A stretch of DNA of 64,000 bases from an uncultured Carboxylicivirga sp. (GCF_963668385.1 NZ_OY764327.1:3258501-3322500), one strand, 5' to 3'; counted from the first letter of the stretch, positions 46,199-55,831 are shown. Numbers and translations are program-made. The notes: generated by a model not told the origin, from the sequence alone.

Positions 46199-47707
46199 AT
46201 GGAAAAATTAACGCAATCAGAAATTTGGTTTGTTACAGGTAGCCAACATTTGTATGGCCCTAAAACATTGGAACAAGTTGCAGAACATTCAAAAGAAATT
46301 GCTGCAGCATTTGATGCTTCAACTGATATTCCTGTAAAAGTTGTAGTTAAACCTACAGGTACAGGATCGAAAGAAATACATAGAATTTGCAAAGATGCAA
46401 ATAGCGATGATAACTGTATTGGAGTTATTACCTGGATGCACACTTTCTCACCAGCAAAAATGTGGATTCATGGTTTGCAAGAATTACGTAAACCAATTCT
46501 TCACTTGCACACTCAATACAATAAAGAGATTCCATGGAACGATATCGATATGGACTTTATGAACCTGAACCAAAGTGCACACGGTGATAGAGAGTTTGGA
46601 CATATTATGGCTCGTATGCGTATGAATCGCAAAGTAGTTGTTGGTCATTGGCAAGATGCTAAAACAGTTGCTAAAATTGGTACTTGGGCTCGTGTGGCTG
46701 CCGCTTATGCTGATTCACAAGATATGTTGATCGTTCGTTTCGGAGATCAAATGAATAATGTTGCTGTAACTGATGGTGATAAAGTGGAAGCTGAAAGAGT
46801 TTTCGGTTACCATGTTGATTATTGCCCAATTGCTGAGTTAGTAGCTTATCAGGAAAAAGTAACTGATGCTGAAGTGGCTGAGTTAGTAAAAGTTTACGAA
46901 GCAGATTATGATTTTGCTGATAACTGTAAAGAAGGTGGTGAATTCCGCGCTCAGGTTACTCATGCTGCACGTATCGAAATTGCATTACGTCGTTTATTAG
47001 AAGCTAAAGGTGCCAAAGCATTTACTTCTAACTTCGATGATTTAGAAGGTGTTGATCAATTACCAGGTTTAGCTTCTCAACGTTTGATGGCTGATGGTTA
47101 CGGATTTGGTGCTGAAGGTGACTGGAAAACGGCTGCATTATGCCGCACTATGTGGGTGATGAGTCAAGGTATGCCTGATTATAAAGGATGTTCTTTCTTA
47201 GAAGATTATACTTTGAACTTCGATGGTGAGAAGAGTGCTATTCTTCAAGCTCACATGTTAGAGGTTTCTCCTTTAATTGCCGATCACAAACCAAAATTAG
47301 AAGTTCACCCATTAGGAATTGGTGGTAAAAATGATCCAGCTCGTTTAGTATTTACCAGCAAAACAGGACCAGGTGTGGCTGCTACTGTAATTGATATGGG
47401 CGACCGTTTCCGTATGATCGTAAACACTGTTGATTGTATCGAATCAAAAGAATTACCTAAACTTCCTGTTGCAAGTGCATTGTGGATTCCACAACCAAAC
47501 TTCGAAGTAGGTGCTGCAGCTTGGATTTTAGCAGGTGGTACTCACCACACAAGTTTCTCATATGACTTAACTGTTGAGTTTATGGAAGACTTTGCTGAAA
47601 TGACAGGTGTTGAAATGGTATTGATTGATGAGAATACAACTATTCCAACATTCAAAAAAGAACTTCGTTGGAACGACTTGTATTATCATTTAGCAAAAGG
47701 ATTGTAA
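46199..47707 (+). CDS. araA: L-arabinose isomerase
   Basis: This 502-residue cytoplasmic enzyme converts L-arabinose to L-ribulose, the first step of the pathway. The family start EIWFVTGSQHLYGPKTLEQV and LHTQYNKEIPW are clear. The metal-binding Glu and His residues lie in the segments GFGAEGDWKTAALCR (about 301-316), HMLEVSPL (about 352) and GGTHHTSFSYDL (about 450). The length matches bacterial AraA. It is the first gene of an operon with transporter, epimerase, dehydrogenase and kinase, preceded by an AraR-type palindrome. A hairpin just downstream probably reduces transcription into the later genes. Confidence 0.97.
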   Translation: MEKLTQSEIWFVTGSQHLYGPKTLEQVAEHSKEIAAAFDASTDIPVKVVVKPTGTGSKEIHRICKDANSDDNCIGVITWMHTFSPAKMWIHGLQELRKPILHLHTQYNKEIPWNDIDMDFMNLNQSAHGDREFGHIMARMRMNRKVVVGHWQDAKTVAKIGTWARVAAAYADSQDMLIVRFGDQMNNVAVTDGDKVEAERVFGYHVDYCPIAELVAYQEKVTDAEVAELVKVYEADYDFADNCKEGGEFRAQVTHAARIEIALRRLLEAKGAKAFTSNFDDLEGVDQLPGLASQRLMADGYGFGAEGDWKTAALCRTMWVMSQGMPDYKGCSFLEDYTLNFDGEKSAILQAHMLEVSPLIADHKPKLEVHPLGIGGKNDPARLVFTSKTGPGVAATVIDMGDRFRMIVNTVDCIESKELPKLPVASALWIPQPNFEVGAAAWILAGGTHHTSFSYDLTVEFMEDFAEMTGVEMVLIDENTTIPTFKKELRWNDLYYHLAKGL

Positions 47708-47721
47708 TACTCTTAAATAAG

Positions 47722-47758
47722 GACGAAAAGAGTTTATGGTATGCTCTTTTCGTCTTTT
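47722..47758 (+). terminator. Intra-operon hairpin after araA
   Basis: A perfect 11-bp stem (GACGAAAAGAG with CTCTTTTCGTC) with an 11-base loop and a TTTT tail. As the next gene starts 20 bases later, it may act as a partial terminator or 3'-end stabiliser giving more araA message. Confidence 0.7.
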
Positions 47759-47778
47759 AAAACTAAATACAAACTATT

Positions 47779-49461
47779 ATGATGGCAACTTTAGACTGGG
47801 TTGTGATTGGACTGTTTTTTGTTATGCTCATAGGAATTATCGTATGGGTAGTCAGTCAAAAATCAAACAATTCAGAAGATTACTTTTTAGGAGGGCGTGA
47901 TGCTACATGGTTAGCGATCGGTGCCTCTATTTTTGCGTCCAATATTGGATCAGAACATTTAATTGGGTTAGCCGGAGCCGGTGCTTCATCGGGTATGGCA
48001 ATGGCCCATTGGGAAATTCAAGGATGGATGATATTAATACTCGGTTGGGTATTTGTACCATTTTACACCCGTAGTATGGTTTTAACCATGCCCGAATTCC
48101 TTGAAAGACGTTTTAACCCGGAATCAAGAACCATTCTTTCTGTAATTTCTTTGGTGAGTTATGTACTTACTAAAGTAGCAGTAACCGTTTATGCGGGTGG
48201 TTTGGTATTTCAACAAGTTTTTGGTATTGAAGAACTTTGGGGAATAGATTTCTTCTGGATTTCTGCAATTGGCTTGGTTCTTTTAACAGCCTTGTACACC
48301 ATTTTTGGTGGTATGAAATCGGTGCTTTACACATCTGTATTACAGACACCAATCTTGCTTTTAGGATCTTTAATTATTTTGGTTTTAGGTTTGAAAGAAG
48401 TTGGAGGATGGGAAAATGTATTGGAAATCGCTGGAGCAACTTCTACTAATGAATATGGCGATTCGATGATTAATCTTATTCGCGATAACCGCGATCCTAA
48501 CTTCCCATGGTTGGGTGCTTTAATCGGATCTGCTGTAATTGGTTTCTGGTATTGGTGTACCGACCAGTTTATTGTGCAACGTGTATTGTCGGGTAAAGAT
48601 GAAAAACAATCAAGACGAGGTACTATCTTTGGTGCATATCTTAAATTAACTCCTGTTTTCTTATTCCTTATCCCTGGTATGATTGCATTTGCAATTCATC
48701 AACGTACCGGAAACTTTTTACCATTGTTAGATAACGGTAACCCAAATGCGGATGCTGCTTTCCCAACATTGGTTGCTAAGTTATTACCTGCAGGTGTAAA
48801 AGGTTTGGTAGTGTCAGGTATTTTAGCTGCTTTAATGAGTTCTTTAGCATCGTTATTTAACTCATCAGCAATGTTATTTACAATTGACTTCTACAAACGT
48901 TTCAAACCAGAAACTCCGGAGAAAAAATTAGTGAAAATTGGTCAGATCGCCACTGTTGTTATCGTGATGTTAGGAATTCTTTGGATTCCAATTATGCGTA
49001 GCGTTGGTGATGTGCTATATGAATATTTACAAGATGTTCAGTCAGTATTGGCTCCAGGTATTGCTGCTGCTTTCTTAATGGGTATCCTTTGGAAACGTAC
49101 TTCTGAAAAAGGTGGTATGTGGGGATTATTATCCGGATTTATTATTGGTATTACCCGATTAGGAGCAAAAGTATACTACTCAACTGTTGATGGTGCTGCA
49201 GATACCTTATTTAAAACTGTATTTTACGATACAAACTGGTTATTCTTCTGCGGATGGATGCTTGTTGTATGTTTGATTGTAGTTGTTGTGGTAAGTTTAT
49301 TAACCAAAGCTCCAAGCGAAGAAAAAATTCAAGGTTTGGTATTTGGTACATCAACACCGGAACAAAAGGCTGCAACACGTGCTAGCTGGGGAATGTGGGA
49401 TATTGTTCATTCAGTAATTATCCTTGGTTTAACAGCTGCGTTCTATATTTATTTCTGGTAA
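47779..49461 (+). CDS. Sodium/solute symporter (SSS family), probable L-arabinose transporter
   Basis: This 560-residue inner-membrane protein has about 14 helices and SSS family motifs: YFLGGRDATWLAIGASIFASNIGSEHLIGLAG (about 34-65), a sodium-site pattern around ALMSSLASLFNSSAMLFTIDFYKRF (about 351-375), and GFWYWCTDQFIVQRVLSGKD. It couples sodium entry to sugar uptake, in the SGLT manner. Its place between araA and araD makes L-arabinose the probable substrate. Members of this family also carry galactose, xylose or glucose, so specificity is inference. Confidence 0.92.
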   Translation: MMATLDWVVIGLFFVMLIGIIVWVVSQKSNNSEDYFLGGRDATWLAIGASIFASNIGSEHLIGLAGAGASSGMAMAHWEIQGWMILILGWVFVPFYTRSMVLTMPEFLERRFNPESRTILSVISLVSYVLTKVAVTVYAGGLVFQQVFGIEELWGIDFFWISAIGLVLLTALYTIFGGMKSVLYTSVLQTPILLLGSLIILVLGLKEVGGWENVLEIAGATSTNEYGDSMINLIRDNRDPNFPWLGALIGSAVIGFWYWCTDQFIVQRVLSGKDEKQSRRGTIFGAYLKLTPVFLFLIPGMIAFAIHQRTGNFLPLLDNGNPNADAAFPTLVAKLLPAGVKGLVVSGILAALMSSLASLFNSSAMLFTIDFYKRFKPETPEKKLVKIGQIATVVIVMLGILWIPIMRSVGDVLYEYLQDVQSVLAPGIAAAFLMGILWKRTSEKGGMWGLLSGFIIGITRLGAKVYYSTVDGAADTLFKTVFYDTNWLFFCGWMLVVCLIVVVVVSLLTKAPSEEKIQGLVFGTSTPEQKAATRASWGMWDIVHSVIILGLTAAFYIYFW

Positions 49462-49478
49462 TCTATAACACTTAAGTG

Positions 49479-50165
49479 ATGTTAGAACAATTAAAAGAAG
49501 AAGTATTTAAAGCCAATCTTGAATTGGTAAAACATAACCTGGTAATTTTTACATGGGGAAACGTTAGTGCTATCGATCGCGAATCAGGATTGGTTGTGAT
49601 CAAGCCTAGCGGTGTGGAGTACGATGTAATGAAAGCATCAGATATGGTAGTGGTTGATTTAGATGGTAATGTTGTTGATGGCAGCCTAAAACCATCATCT
49701 GATACACCTACTCATATTGAGCTTTACAAAGCATTTCCTGAAATTGGTGGAGTGGTGCATACTCATTCTACCTATGCTACTGCATGGGCTCATGCAGGTT
49801 GCGATATTCCAATTTTAGGTACTACACAAGCTGATTATTTTTACGGCGACATTCCATGTACCCGCGATATGACTGAAGAGGAAATTGCAGGTGCATACGA
49901 AAAAGAAACCGGAACAGTGATTATTGATTCTTTCAAAGACAAAAATCCAATGCACGTTCCTGGTGTAATCGTAAAAAATCACGCTCCTTTCTCATGGGGT
50001 AAAGATGCACATGATGCTGTTCATAATAGTGTGGTAATTGAACAAGTAGCCAAGATGAATTCTGTGGCTCTTCAAATCAATCCACGCGCTACTATGAATC
50101 CGCATTTGACAGAAAAACACTTCAACCGTAAGCATGGCGCTAATGCCTATTACGGTCAAGGATAG
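49479..50165 (+). CDS. araD: L-ribulose-5-phosphate 4-epimerase
   Basis: This 228-residue enzyme converts L-ribulose 5-phosphate to D-xylulose 5-phosphate. The class II aldolase fold is shown by [25 protein letters not shown] (about 27-51), [32 protein letters not shown] with the zinc histidines of HTHS near 95-97, and the third zinc histidine near 170 (NHAPFSWG). The ATG at 49479 is used; a GTG three bases upstream is less likely. It lies 17 bases after the symporter gene. Confidence 0.97.
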   Translation: MLEQLKEEVFKANLELVKHNLVIFTWGNVSAIDRESGLVVIKPSGVEYDVMKASDMVVVDLDGNVVDGSLKPSSDTPTHIELYKAFPEIGGVVHTHSTYATAWAHAGCDIPILGTTQADYFYGDIPCTRDMTEEEIAGAYEKETGTVIIDSFKDKNPMHVPGVIVKNHAPFSWGKDAHDAVHNSVVIEQVAKMNSVALQINPRATMNPHLTEKHFNRKHGANAYYGQG

Positions 50166-50176
50166 ATGATGAAATT

Positions 50177-50252
50177 AGTATCAAGACATAAGTATCAAGG
50201 CAAATAGTCTTGCATCTTAGTCTTGATACTTATTACTCTGTACTTGATACTG
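50177..50252. repeat. Repeated TCTTGATACTT phrases forming an inverted repeat
   Basis: AGTATCAAGAC (50177-50187) is the exact complement of GTCTTGATACT (50220-50230), with a further AAGTATCAAGG and TACTTGATACT inside the araD-adh gap. The same phrase GTCTTGATACTT occurs at 13069-13080 and 35039-35050. Confidence 0.6.
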
Positions 50253-50259
50253 AGAAAAT

Positions 50260-51288
50260 ATGAAAGCAGTTAAAATTTCCGGAATACGCAAAATTGGTGT
50301 TTATGATGTTGACGAAAACAACATCGTAAATCCTAATGAAATAAAGGTGGCCATCAAATCAGTTGGTGTTTGTGGATCCGATATTCATTATTACAATGAA
50401 GGAAACATTGGCTCACAAGTGGTTGAATACCCTTGGGGTGTTGGGCACGAAGCTGCCGGAGAAGTGTTAGCTGTTGGATCTGCCGTTAAAGATTTTAAGC
50501 CGGGCGATAAAATTGCCATTGAACCTACTGTTTATTGTGGTCATTGCTCAGAATGCTTAAACGATAGACGTCATACCTGCTTAAATCAAAAATTTTTAGG
50601 TTGTCCGGGGCAAATGGAAGGTTGTATGAGTGAGACCTTCGTAATTCCACAAATCTGTTGTGTAAAAGTACCCGATTATTTATCTCCGCAATTGGCAGCA
50701 TTTGCAGAACCCCTTTCCATAGGATTATATGCATACAAGCTATCAGCAATGCATCAAAAAAATTTTAAAGTTGCCATATTAGGAGCGGGACCCATCGGTT
50801 TAACTGTGTTAGCCTCTTGTCTGCATGGAGGGCAAAAGCACATAACCGTTATTGAGCCGCTGGACTATCGAAAGAACTTTGCTAAAGAATGTGGAGCTGC
50901 AGCTTCTTTTACTCCTGATGAGGAGGAAGAAATTAAGCAACAAGCATCTTTAGGCTACGATGTAGTATACGAATGTTGTGGTAAACAGGAAGCTCTTGAT
51001 CAGGCTTTACGTATTTTAAAGCCGGGGGGTAAATTAATGTTTGTAGGAATTCCTGAAACCCAATCGTTGAGTTACAACATGGATATGATGCGACGAAAAG
51101 AAATCTGTGTACAGAATGTTCGTCGTCAGAACAACAGCTTTGAAGAAGCCATTGATATGATTGCTGAAAATCCGGACTATTATCAAAAGATGATTACCCA
51201 CAATTACACCGTGGATGAATCCGGACAGGCTTTCGAAAATGTGGCTGGCTATAGAGATAATGTAATTAAAGCAATGGTTAATTTTTAG
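50260..51288 (+). CDS. Zinc-dependent medium-chain dehydrogenase, sorbitol/xylitol dehydrogenase-like
   Basis: This 342-residue protein has the MDR fold. Catalytic zinc ligands are in VCGSDIHYYNEG (Cys about 37), GHEAAGE (His/Glu about 66-67) and FAEPLSIG (Glu about 150). A structural zinc site is formed by the Cys pattern CGHCSECLNDRRHTC, and the NAD(P) motif GAGPIGL is near 176. It resembles sorbitol, xylitol and L-arabinitol dehydrogenases. Its place between araD and araB suggests oxidation or reduction of a pentitol, perhaps linking L-arabinitol or xylitol to the same pathway. The substrate is not determined by sequence. Confidence 0.87.
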   Translation: MKAVKISGIRKIGVYDVDENNIVNPNEIKVAIKSVGVCGSDIHYYNEGNIGSQVVEYPWGVGHEAAGEVLAVGSAVKDFKPGDKIAIEPTVYCGHCSECLNDRRHTCLNQKFLGCPGQMEGCMSETFVIPQICCVKVPDYLSPQLAAFAEPLSIGLYAYKLSAMHQKNFKVAILGAGPIGLTVLASCLHGGQKHITVIEPLDYRKNFAKECGAAASFTPDEEEEIKQQASLGYDVVYECCGKQEALDQALRILKPGGKLMFVGIPETQSLSYNMDMMRRKEICVQNVRRQNNSFEEAIDMIAENPDYYQKMITHNYTVDESGQAFENVAGYRDNVIKAMVNF

Positions 51289-51310
51289 TTAACTAATCAA
51301 ATAAGATAAA

Positions 51311-52948
51311 ATGAAAAAGCAATATGTAATCGGGTTAGATTATGGTTCTGACTCAGCAAGAGCGTTAATTGTTGATGTTAATACAGGTGAAGAAATCGCT
51401 TCATCGGTTAAGTATTATCCTCGTTGGATGGAAGGTAAATATTGTGTGCCTGCACAAAACCAATACCGTCAACATCCTAAAGATTATTTAGAGGTAATGG
51501 AAGGAACCATTACTGAAGCATTAAGCAAATGTGACGCTTCAGTTGCTGAAAATGTTGTTGGTATCTCTTTTGATACAACCGGTAGTACTCCTGCTTTAAC
51601 TGATGGAAACGGTACTCCGTTAGCAATGTTGCCTGAGTTTGAAGAGAACCCGAATGCAATGTTTATTTTGTGGAAAGACCACATGGCTGTTAAAGAAGCT
51701 GATGAAATTAATGAGTTGGCTCGCAAATGGGATGTAGACTATACTAAATACGAAGGTGGTATTTACTCTTCGGAGTGGGTATGGGCTAAAGCATTGCATG
51801 TTTTACGTAAAGATGATGCCGTAAAAGCTGCTACTAAATCATGGATTGAGTATTGCGACTGGTTGCCAGCTGTATTAACTGGTAAAACTGCCATCAACGA
51901 AGTAAAACGTAGTCGTTGTGCTGCGGGTCATAAAGCATTGTGGCATCCAGACTGGAAAGGCCTTCCACCAGAAGAATTTTTGGTTGAATTAGGTCCTGAA
52001 TTAAAAGGATTACGCGAGAATTTATTCGAAGAAACATATACAAGTGACGAAGCATTTGGTAACCTTACTGCTGAGTGGGCTCAAAAATTAGGTCTTTCAA
52101 CCGACGTAGTAGTGGGTGTAAGTGCTTTTGATGCTCATATGGGTGCTGTGGGTGCTGAAATTGAAGCAAACACTTTCGTTCGTATTATGGGTACATCAAC
52201 TTGTGATATCATGGTATCTCCTGAAACTGAATTAGGCGATAAATTAATCCCGGGTATCTGTGGTCAGGTTGACGGTTCTGTAATCCCTGGAATGGTAGGA
52301 TTAGAGGCTGGTCAGTCGGCTTTTGGTGATGTTTACGCATGGTTCAAACGTGTATTGGAATGGCCACTTCAATTCGTGTCAAGTGAAGAGGAGAAAAAAG
52401 CTATCATGGATAAAATTATCCCTGCTTTGGCTGATGAGGCTGCTCAAATTCCAATGGAAGAGTCAACTATTTTGGCAACCGACTGGTTCAACGGTCGTCG
52501 TACACCAGATGCTGACCAAAATGTAAAAGGTACTATCACTGGTTTGAATTTAGGTTCAACAGCTCCACGCATCTTCCGTGCTTTAGTAGAAGCTACAGCA
52601 TACGGATCTAAGGCTATTGTAGATCGTTTCCTTGATAACGGTGTGAAAGTAGACCAGGTGGTTGCGATTGGTGGTGTAGCTAAAAAATCAGACTTTGTAA
52701 TGCAAACATTGGCTGATGTATTAGGAATGCCAATTAAAGTAGCTCGCTCAGAGCAAAGTGTTGCCTTAGGTGCTGCTATGTTTGCTGCAGTTGCTTCTGG
52801 TGCTCATGCTACAATTGCTGATGCTCAAAAAGCAATGGGACAAGGATTCGAGAAAGAATACAACCCAATTGCTGCAAACGTAGAAGCTTACAAAGCACTT
52901 TACGAAAAGTATATCAAATTAGGAAAACTTACTGAAGCAGGTATTTAA
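51311..52948 (+). CDS. araB: L-ribulokinase
   Basis: This 545-residue FGGY-family kinase phosphorylates L-ribulose with ATP. Motifs are the N-terminal GLDYGSDSARALIVD phosphate loop, SFDTTGSTPALTD, the catalytic DAHMGAVGAE region near 274, MGTSTCDIMV, and the FGGY signature region ATAYGSKAIVDRFLDNGVKVDQVVAIGG (about 433-460). The length is that of ribulokinases rather than xylulokinases. Starting 22 bases after the dehydrogenase gene, it completes the araA-araB-araD pathway. A terminator follows. Confidence 0.96.
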   Translation: MKKQYVIGLDYGSDSARALIVDVNTGEEIASSVKYYPRWMEGKYCVPAQNQYRQHPKDYLEVMEGTITEALSKCDASVAENVVGISFDTTGSTPALTDGNGTPLAMLPEFEENPNAMFILWKDHMAVKEADEINELARKWDVDYTKYEGGIYSSEWVWAKALHVLRKDDAVKAATKSWIEYCDWLPAVLTGKTAINEVKRSRCAAGHKALWHPDWKGLPPEEFLVELGPELKGLRENLFEETYTSDEAFGNLTAEWAQKLGLSTDVVVGVSAFDAHMGAVGAEIEANTFVRIMGTSTCDIMVSPETELGDKLIPGICGQVDGSVIPGMVGLEAGQSAFGDVYAWFKRVLEWPLQFVSSEEEKKAIMDKIIPALADEAAQIPMEESTILATDWFNGRRTPDADQNVKGTITGLNLGSTAPRIFRALVEATAYGSKAIVDRFLDNGVKVDQVVAIGGVAKKSDFVMQTLADVLGMPIKVARSEQSVALGAAMFAAVASGAHATIADAQKAMGQGFEKEYNPIAANVEAYKALYEKYIKLGKLTEAGI

Positions 52949-52972
52949 TCCTGCACTCGCTTGATTCATAAT

Positions 52973-53002
52973 ACCGGGAGCCGTTAACTTCTCCCGGTTT
53001 TT
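52973..53002 (+). terminator. Hairpin after araB
   Basis: An 8-bp stem (ACCGGGAG with CTCCCGGT) with a 10-base loop is followed by five T. Confidence 0.7.
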
Positions 53003-53020
53003 CAAAATTAGAAATACAAG

Positions 53021-53452
53021 ATGGTGTTAGGATTAGCCTCTGATCACGCCGGATATGAGATGAAGGAATTCATCAAACAATATCTTTTGGGGAAAGGGTA
53101 TTCGGTGAACGATTATGGAACAAACAGCGGAGATAGTTGCGATTATGCCGACTATGCTCATCCCTTGGCGGAAGCTGTAGAAAAAGGCGAAAATCAATTT
53201 GGTTTAGCTTTTTGCGGAAGTGGTAACGGTATTAATATAAGCTTGAATCGCCATAAAGGTATTCGATCAGCTTATTGTTGGAAAACAGAAATAGCAGAAT
53301 TAGCCCGCCTTCATAACGACGCTAATATTTGCACTGTTCCGGCCCGTTTTATCGAAAAAGATCTTTGCATTGAAATTATTGAAAAGTTTTTGGCCACAGC
53401 TTTTGAAGGTGGAAGACATCAATGCAGAATTGAAAAAATTGAAATAGAATAG
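53021..53452 (+). CDS. rpiB: Ribose-5-phosphate isomerase B
   Basis: This 143-residue protein of the RpiB/LacAB family interconverts ribulose 5-phosphate and ribose 5-phosphate. Motifs are GLASDHAGYEMKEFIK at the start, DYADYAHPLAEAV, and the active-site loop FCGSGNGINISLNRHKGIRSAYC with the catalytic Cys near 67. It starts 18 bases after the araB hairpin. With transketolase downstream it links arabinose-derived xylulose 5-phosphate to the non-oxidative pentose phosphate pathway. Confidence 0.93.
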   Translation: MVLGLASDHAGYEMKEFIKQYLLGKGYSVNDYGTNSGDSCDYADYAHPLAEAVEKGENQFGLAFCGSGNGINISLNRHKGIRSAYCWKTEIAELARLHNDANICTVPARFIEKDLCIEIIEKFLATAFEGGRHQCRIEKIEIE

Positions 53453-53480
53453 CATATTTTAATTGTACTGATTGGCCTCA

Positions 53481-53650
53481 AGAGGGATGATGATTTTTGG
53501 AAGATAAACATTAGTAAGACCGGGAAGCTGATCCGGCAACTGCCGGAGTAGATCACCCGGCCGCACTTAGGTTTATCAAATAAAAAGAAATCATCACTAT
53601 TGCAGCCTTGATTTTCTTTGTTTCGTTTCTTTTATCAAGAAAAGAAATGA
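53481..53650 (+). repeat. Structured interspersed repeat, copy B
   Basis: This is the second copy of the element at 33565-33740, in the opposite orientation. Conserved blocks are AACATTAGTAAGACCGGGAAG-like sequence at 53508, CACCCGGCCGCACTTAGGTT near 53553, TGCAGCCTTGATTTTC and CTTTGTTTCGTTTCTT. Its outer stem joins ATGATGATTT (53487-53496) and AAATCATCAC (53588-53597), different in sequence from copy A but in the same place. The apical hairpin is also different (TCCGGCA-GT-TGCCGGA). It occupies most of the 299-base rpiB-tkt gap. Confidence 0.75.
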
Positions 53651-53751
53651 ATAAAAAATTGAAGTCAAAGTGTTGAATGGCTTAATGAAGTGTACAATTA
53701 GAGTTATGAGTAAGAGATACAATAAATATAACTATAACTAAGAATCAAATT

Positions 53752-55779
53752 ATGGCAAGTGCTGCACAAAAAGGTGCTGATAATATTCGTATTTTATCAG
53801 CGGCAATGGTTGAAAAAGCCAAATCAGGTCACCCAGGCGGAGCAATGGGTGGAGCTGACTTTGTAAACATTTTATACTCTGAATTCTTAAACTACGATCC
53901 AGCGAACATGACTAATCCGTTCCGCGATCGTTTCTTCCTGGATCCTGGTCACATGTCGCCAATGTTGTATAGCGTTTTGGCGTTGTCAGGATTTTACTCA
54001 ACTGACGATTTAGCACAATTCCGTCAGTGGGATAGCGTAACTCCTGGTCACCCTGAGGTGGACGTGTTACGTGGTGTTGAAAATACATCTGGTCCTCTTG
54101 GACAAGGTCATACAATGGCAGTTGGTGCTGCTATCACTGAGCGTTTCTTAGCGGCTCGTTTCGGTGAGTGGACTGCTCATAAAACTTATGCATTCATTTC
54201 TGACGGTGGTGTTCAGGAAGAGATCAGCCAGGGTGCTGGTCGTATTGCAGGTTTCTTAGGTTTGAGTAACCTAATTATGTATTACGATTCAAACGACATC
54301 CAGTTGTCAACTACAACTGCTGAAGTGACTGCTGAAGATGTTGCTAAAAAATATGAAGCTTGGGGATGGAGTGTTGTGACTATCGATGGTCATGACGAAG
54401 CTCAAATCCGCAAAGCTATTGTTGATGCTCAGGCTGAAACAGAAAAACCAACCCTTATCATTGGTAAAACAATTATGGGTAAAGGTGCTGTTACTGCTGC
54501 TGGCGAAAGCTTCGAGCGTAAAACATCCACTCACGGACAGCCTCTTTCTGCTGCTGGTGCCGATTTCAAAGCTACTATTAATAACTTAGGTGGCGATGGA
54601 GAGAATCCTTTTGTTATCTTCCCTGAAGTTGCTGACACTTACGCAAAACGTAAAGAAGAGTTGAAAGCATGGGCTACTGAGCAAGCGGCTACTCAAAAAG
54701 AATGGGCTGCTGCTAATCCTGAATTAGCTGCTAAATTAGACCAATTCTTCTCAGGTAAATTACCTGAAATTGATTGGGCTGGTATCGAGCAAAAAGCTAA
54801 CTCAGCTACTCGTGGTGCTTCTGCAACTGTATTATCTGTATTGGCTGATAAAGTAGAAAACATGATTGTTGCTTCTGCTGACTTAGCTAACTCTGATAAA
54901 ACAGACGGTTTCTTGAAGAAAACAACTGCTTTCACTAAAGGTGATTTCTCCGGAGCATTCTTCCAGGCTGGTGTTTGTGAGTTAACAATGGCTGTTATCA
55001 TGAATGGTATGGCATTGCACGGTGGTGTGATTCCTGCTTGTGGTACTTTCTTTGTATTCTCTGACTACATGAAACCAGCGGTTCGTTTGGCTGCTTTAAT
55101 GCAATTACCAGTTAAATATATCTGGACACATGATGCTTTCCGCGTAGGAGAGGATGGTCCTACTCACCAGCCGGTTGAGCAAGAAGCTCAAATCCGTTTG
55201 ATGGAGAAATTGAAAAACCACCACGGCGAGAACTCAACATTGGTTCTTCGTCCTGCTGATGCTATCGAAGCAACTGTTGCTTGGAAAATGGCGTTGGAAA
55301 ATACAAAAACTCCAACTGCAATGATTTTCTCTCGTCAGAATATCACTGATCTTCCAGCTGCATCGGGTAATCGTTACGAAGAAGCATTACAAGCTGCAAA
55401 AGGAGCTTACATTGTTGACGATTGCGAAGGTACTCCTGATGTAATCTTGTTGGCTAGTGGTTCTGAGGTAGCTACTTTGGTTGAAGGTTCGGTTAAATTA
55501 AAAGCCGACGGTGTAAAAGTACGTATTGTATCTGTTCCTTCTGAAGGATTATTTACATATCAACCAAAAGAATACCGTCAATCAGTATTGCCTGCCGGTG
55601 TTGCTAAATTTGGTTTAACTGCCGGTTTACCTGTAACCTTAGAAGGTTTAGTTGGTGCCGACGGTTTTGTTGCCGGATTAGATCATTTTGGTTATTCAGC
55701 ACCTTACACTGTGTTGGATGAGAAATTTGGTTTTACAGCTGATGCTGTATACAAAAACGTAAAGACGTTATTGGGTTAA
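53752..55779 (+). CDS. tkt: Transketolase
   Basis: This 675-residue enzyme transfers two-carbon units between sugar phosphates using thiamine diphosphate. The N-terminal domain has KSGHPGGAMGGADFVNILY, GPLGQGHTMAVGAAI and SDGGVQEEISQGA (cofactor and Mg binding, about 140-155). The middle domain has GVCELTMAVIMNGMALHGG and THDAFRVGEDGPTHQPVEQEA, and the C-terminal domain is complete. It is the last gene of the arabinose block and handles the xylulose 5-phosphate made by AraD. It may have its own promoter, as nearly 300 bases including a structured repeat separate it from rpiB. Confidence 0.97.
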   Translation: MASAAQKGADNIRILSAAMVEKAKSGHPGGAMGGADFVNILYSEFLNYDPANMTNPFRDRFFLDPGHMSPMLYSVLALSGFYSTDDLAQFRQWDSVTPGHPEVDVLRGVENTSGPLGQGHTMAVGAAITERFLAARFGEWTAHKTYAFISDGGVQEEISQGAGRIAGFLGLSNLIMYYDSNDIQLSTTTAEVTAEDVAKKYEAWGWSVVTIDGHDEAQIRKAIVDAQAETEKPTLIIGKTIMGKGAVTAAGESFERKTSTHGQPLSAAGADFKATINNLGGDGENPFVIFPEVADTYAKRKEELKAWATEQAATQKEWAAANPELAAKLDQFFSGKLPEIDWAGIEQKANSATRGASATVLSVLADKVENMIVASADLANSDKTDGFLKKTTAFTKGDFSGAFFQAGVCELTMAVIMNGMALHGGVIPACGTFFVFSDYMKPAVRLAALMQLPVKYIWTHDAFRVGEDGPTHQPVEQEAQIRLMEKLKNHHGENSTLVLRPADAIEATVAWKMALENTKTPTAMIFSRQNITDLPAASGNRYEEALQAAKGAYIVDDCEGTPDVILLASGSEVATLVEGSVKLKADGVKVRIVSVPSEGLFTYQPKEYRQSVLPAGVAKFGLTAGLPVTLEGLVGADGFVAGLDHFGYSAPYTVLDEKFGFTADAVYKNVKTLLG

Positions 55780-55799
55780 TTTAGATAAACATGTTTAGG

Positions 55800-55831
55800 A
55801 AAGGTCGATAGGTTTCTATCGGCCTTTTTTT
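55800..55831 (+). terminator. Terminator after transketolase
   Basis: An 11-bp stem with one wobble (AAGGTCGATAG with CTATCGGCCTT), 4-base loop, followed by a long T run. Confidence 0.85.

Noticed and set aside
53453-53751. Possible small gene between rpiB and transketolase
   Set aside because: The stretch is explained by the structured repeat copy B and has no open frame with a start and family match.
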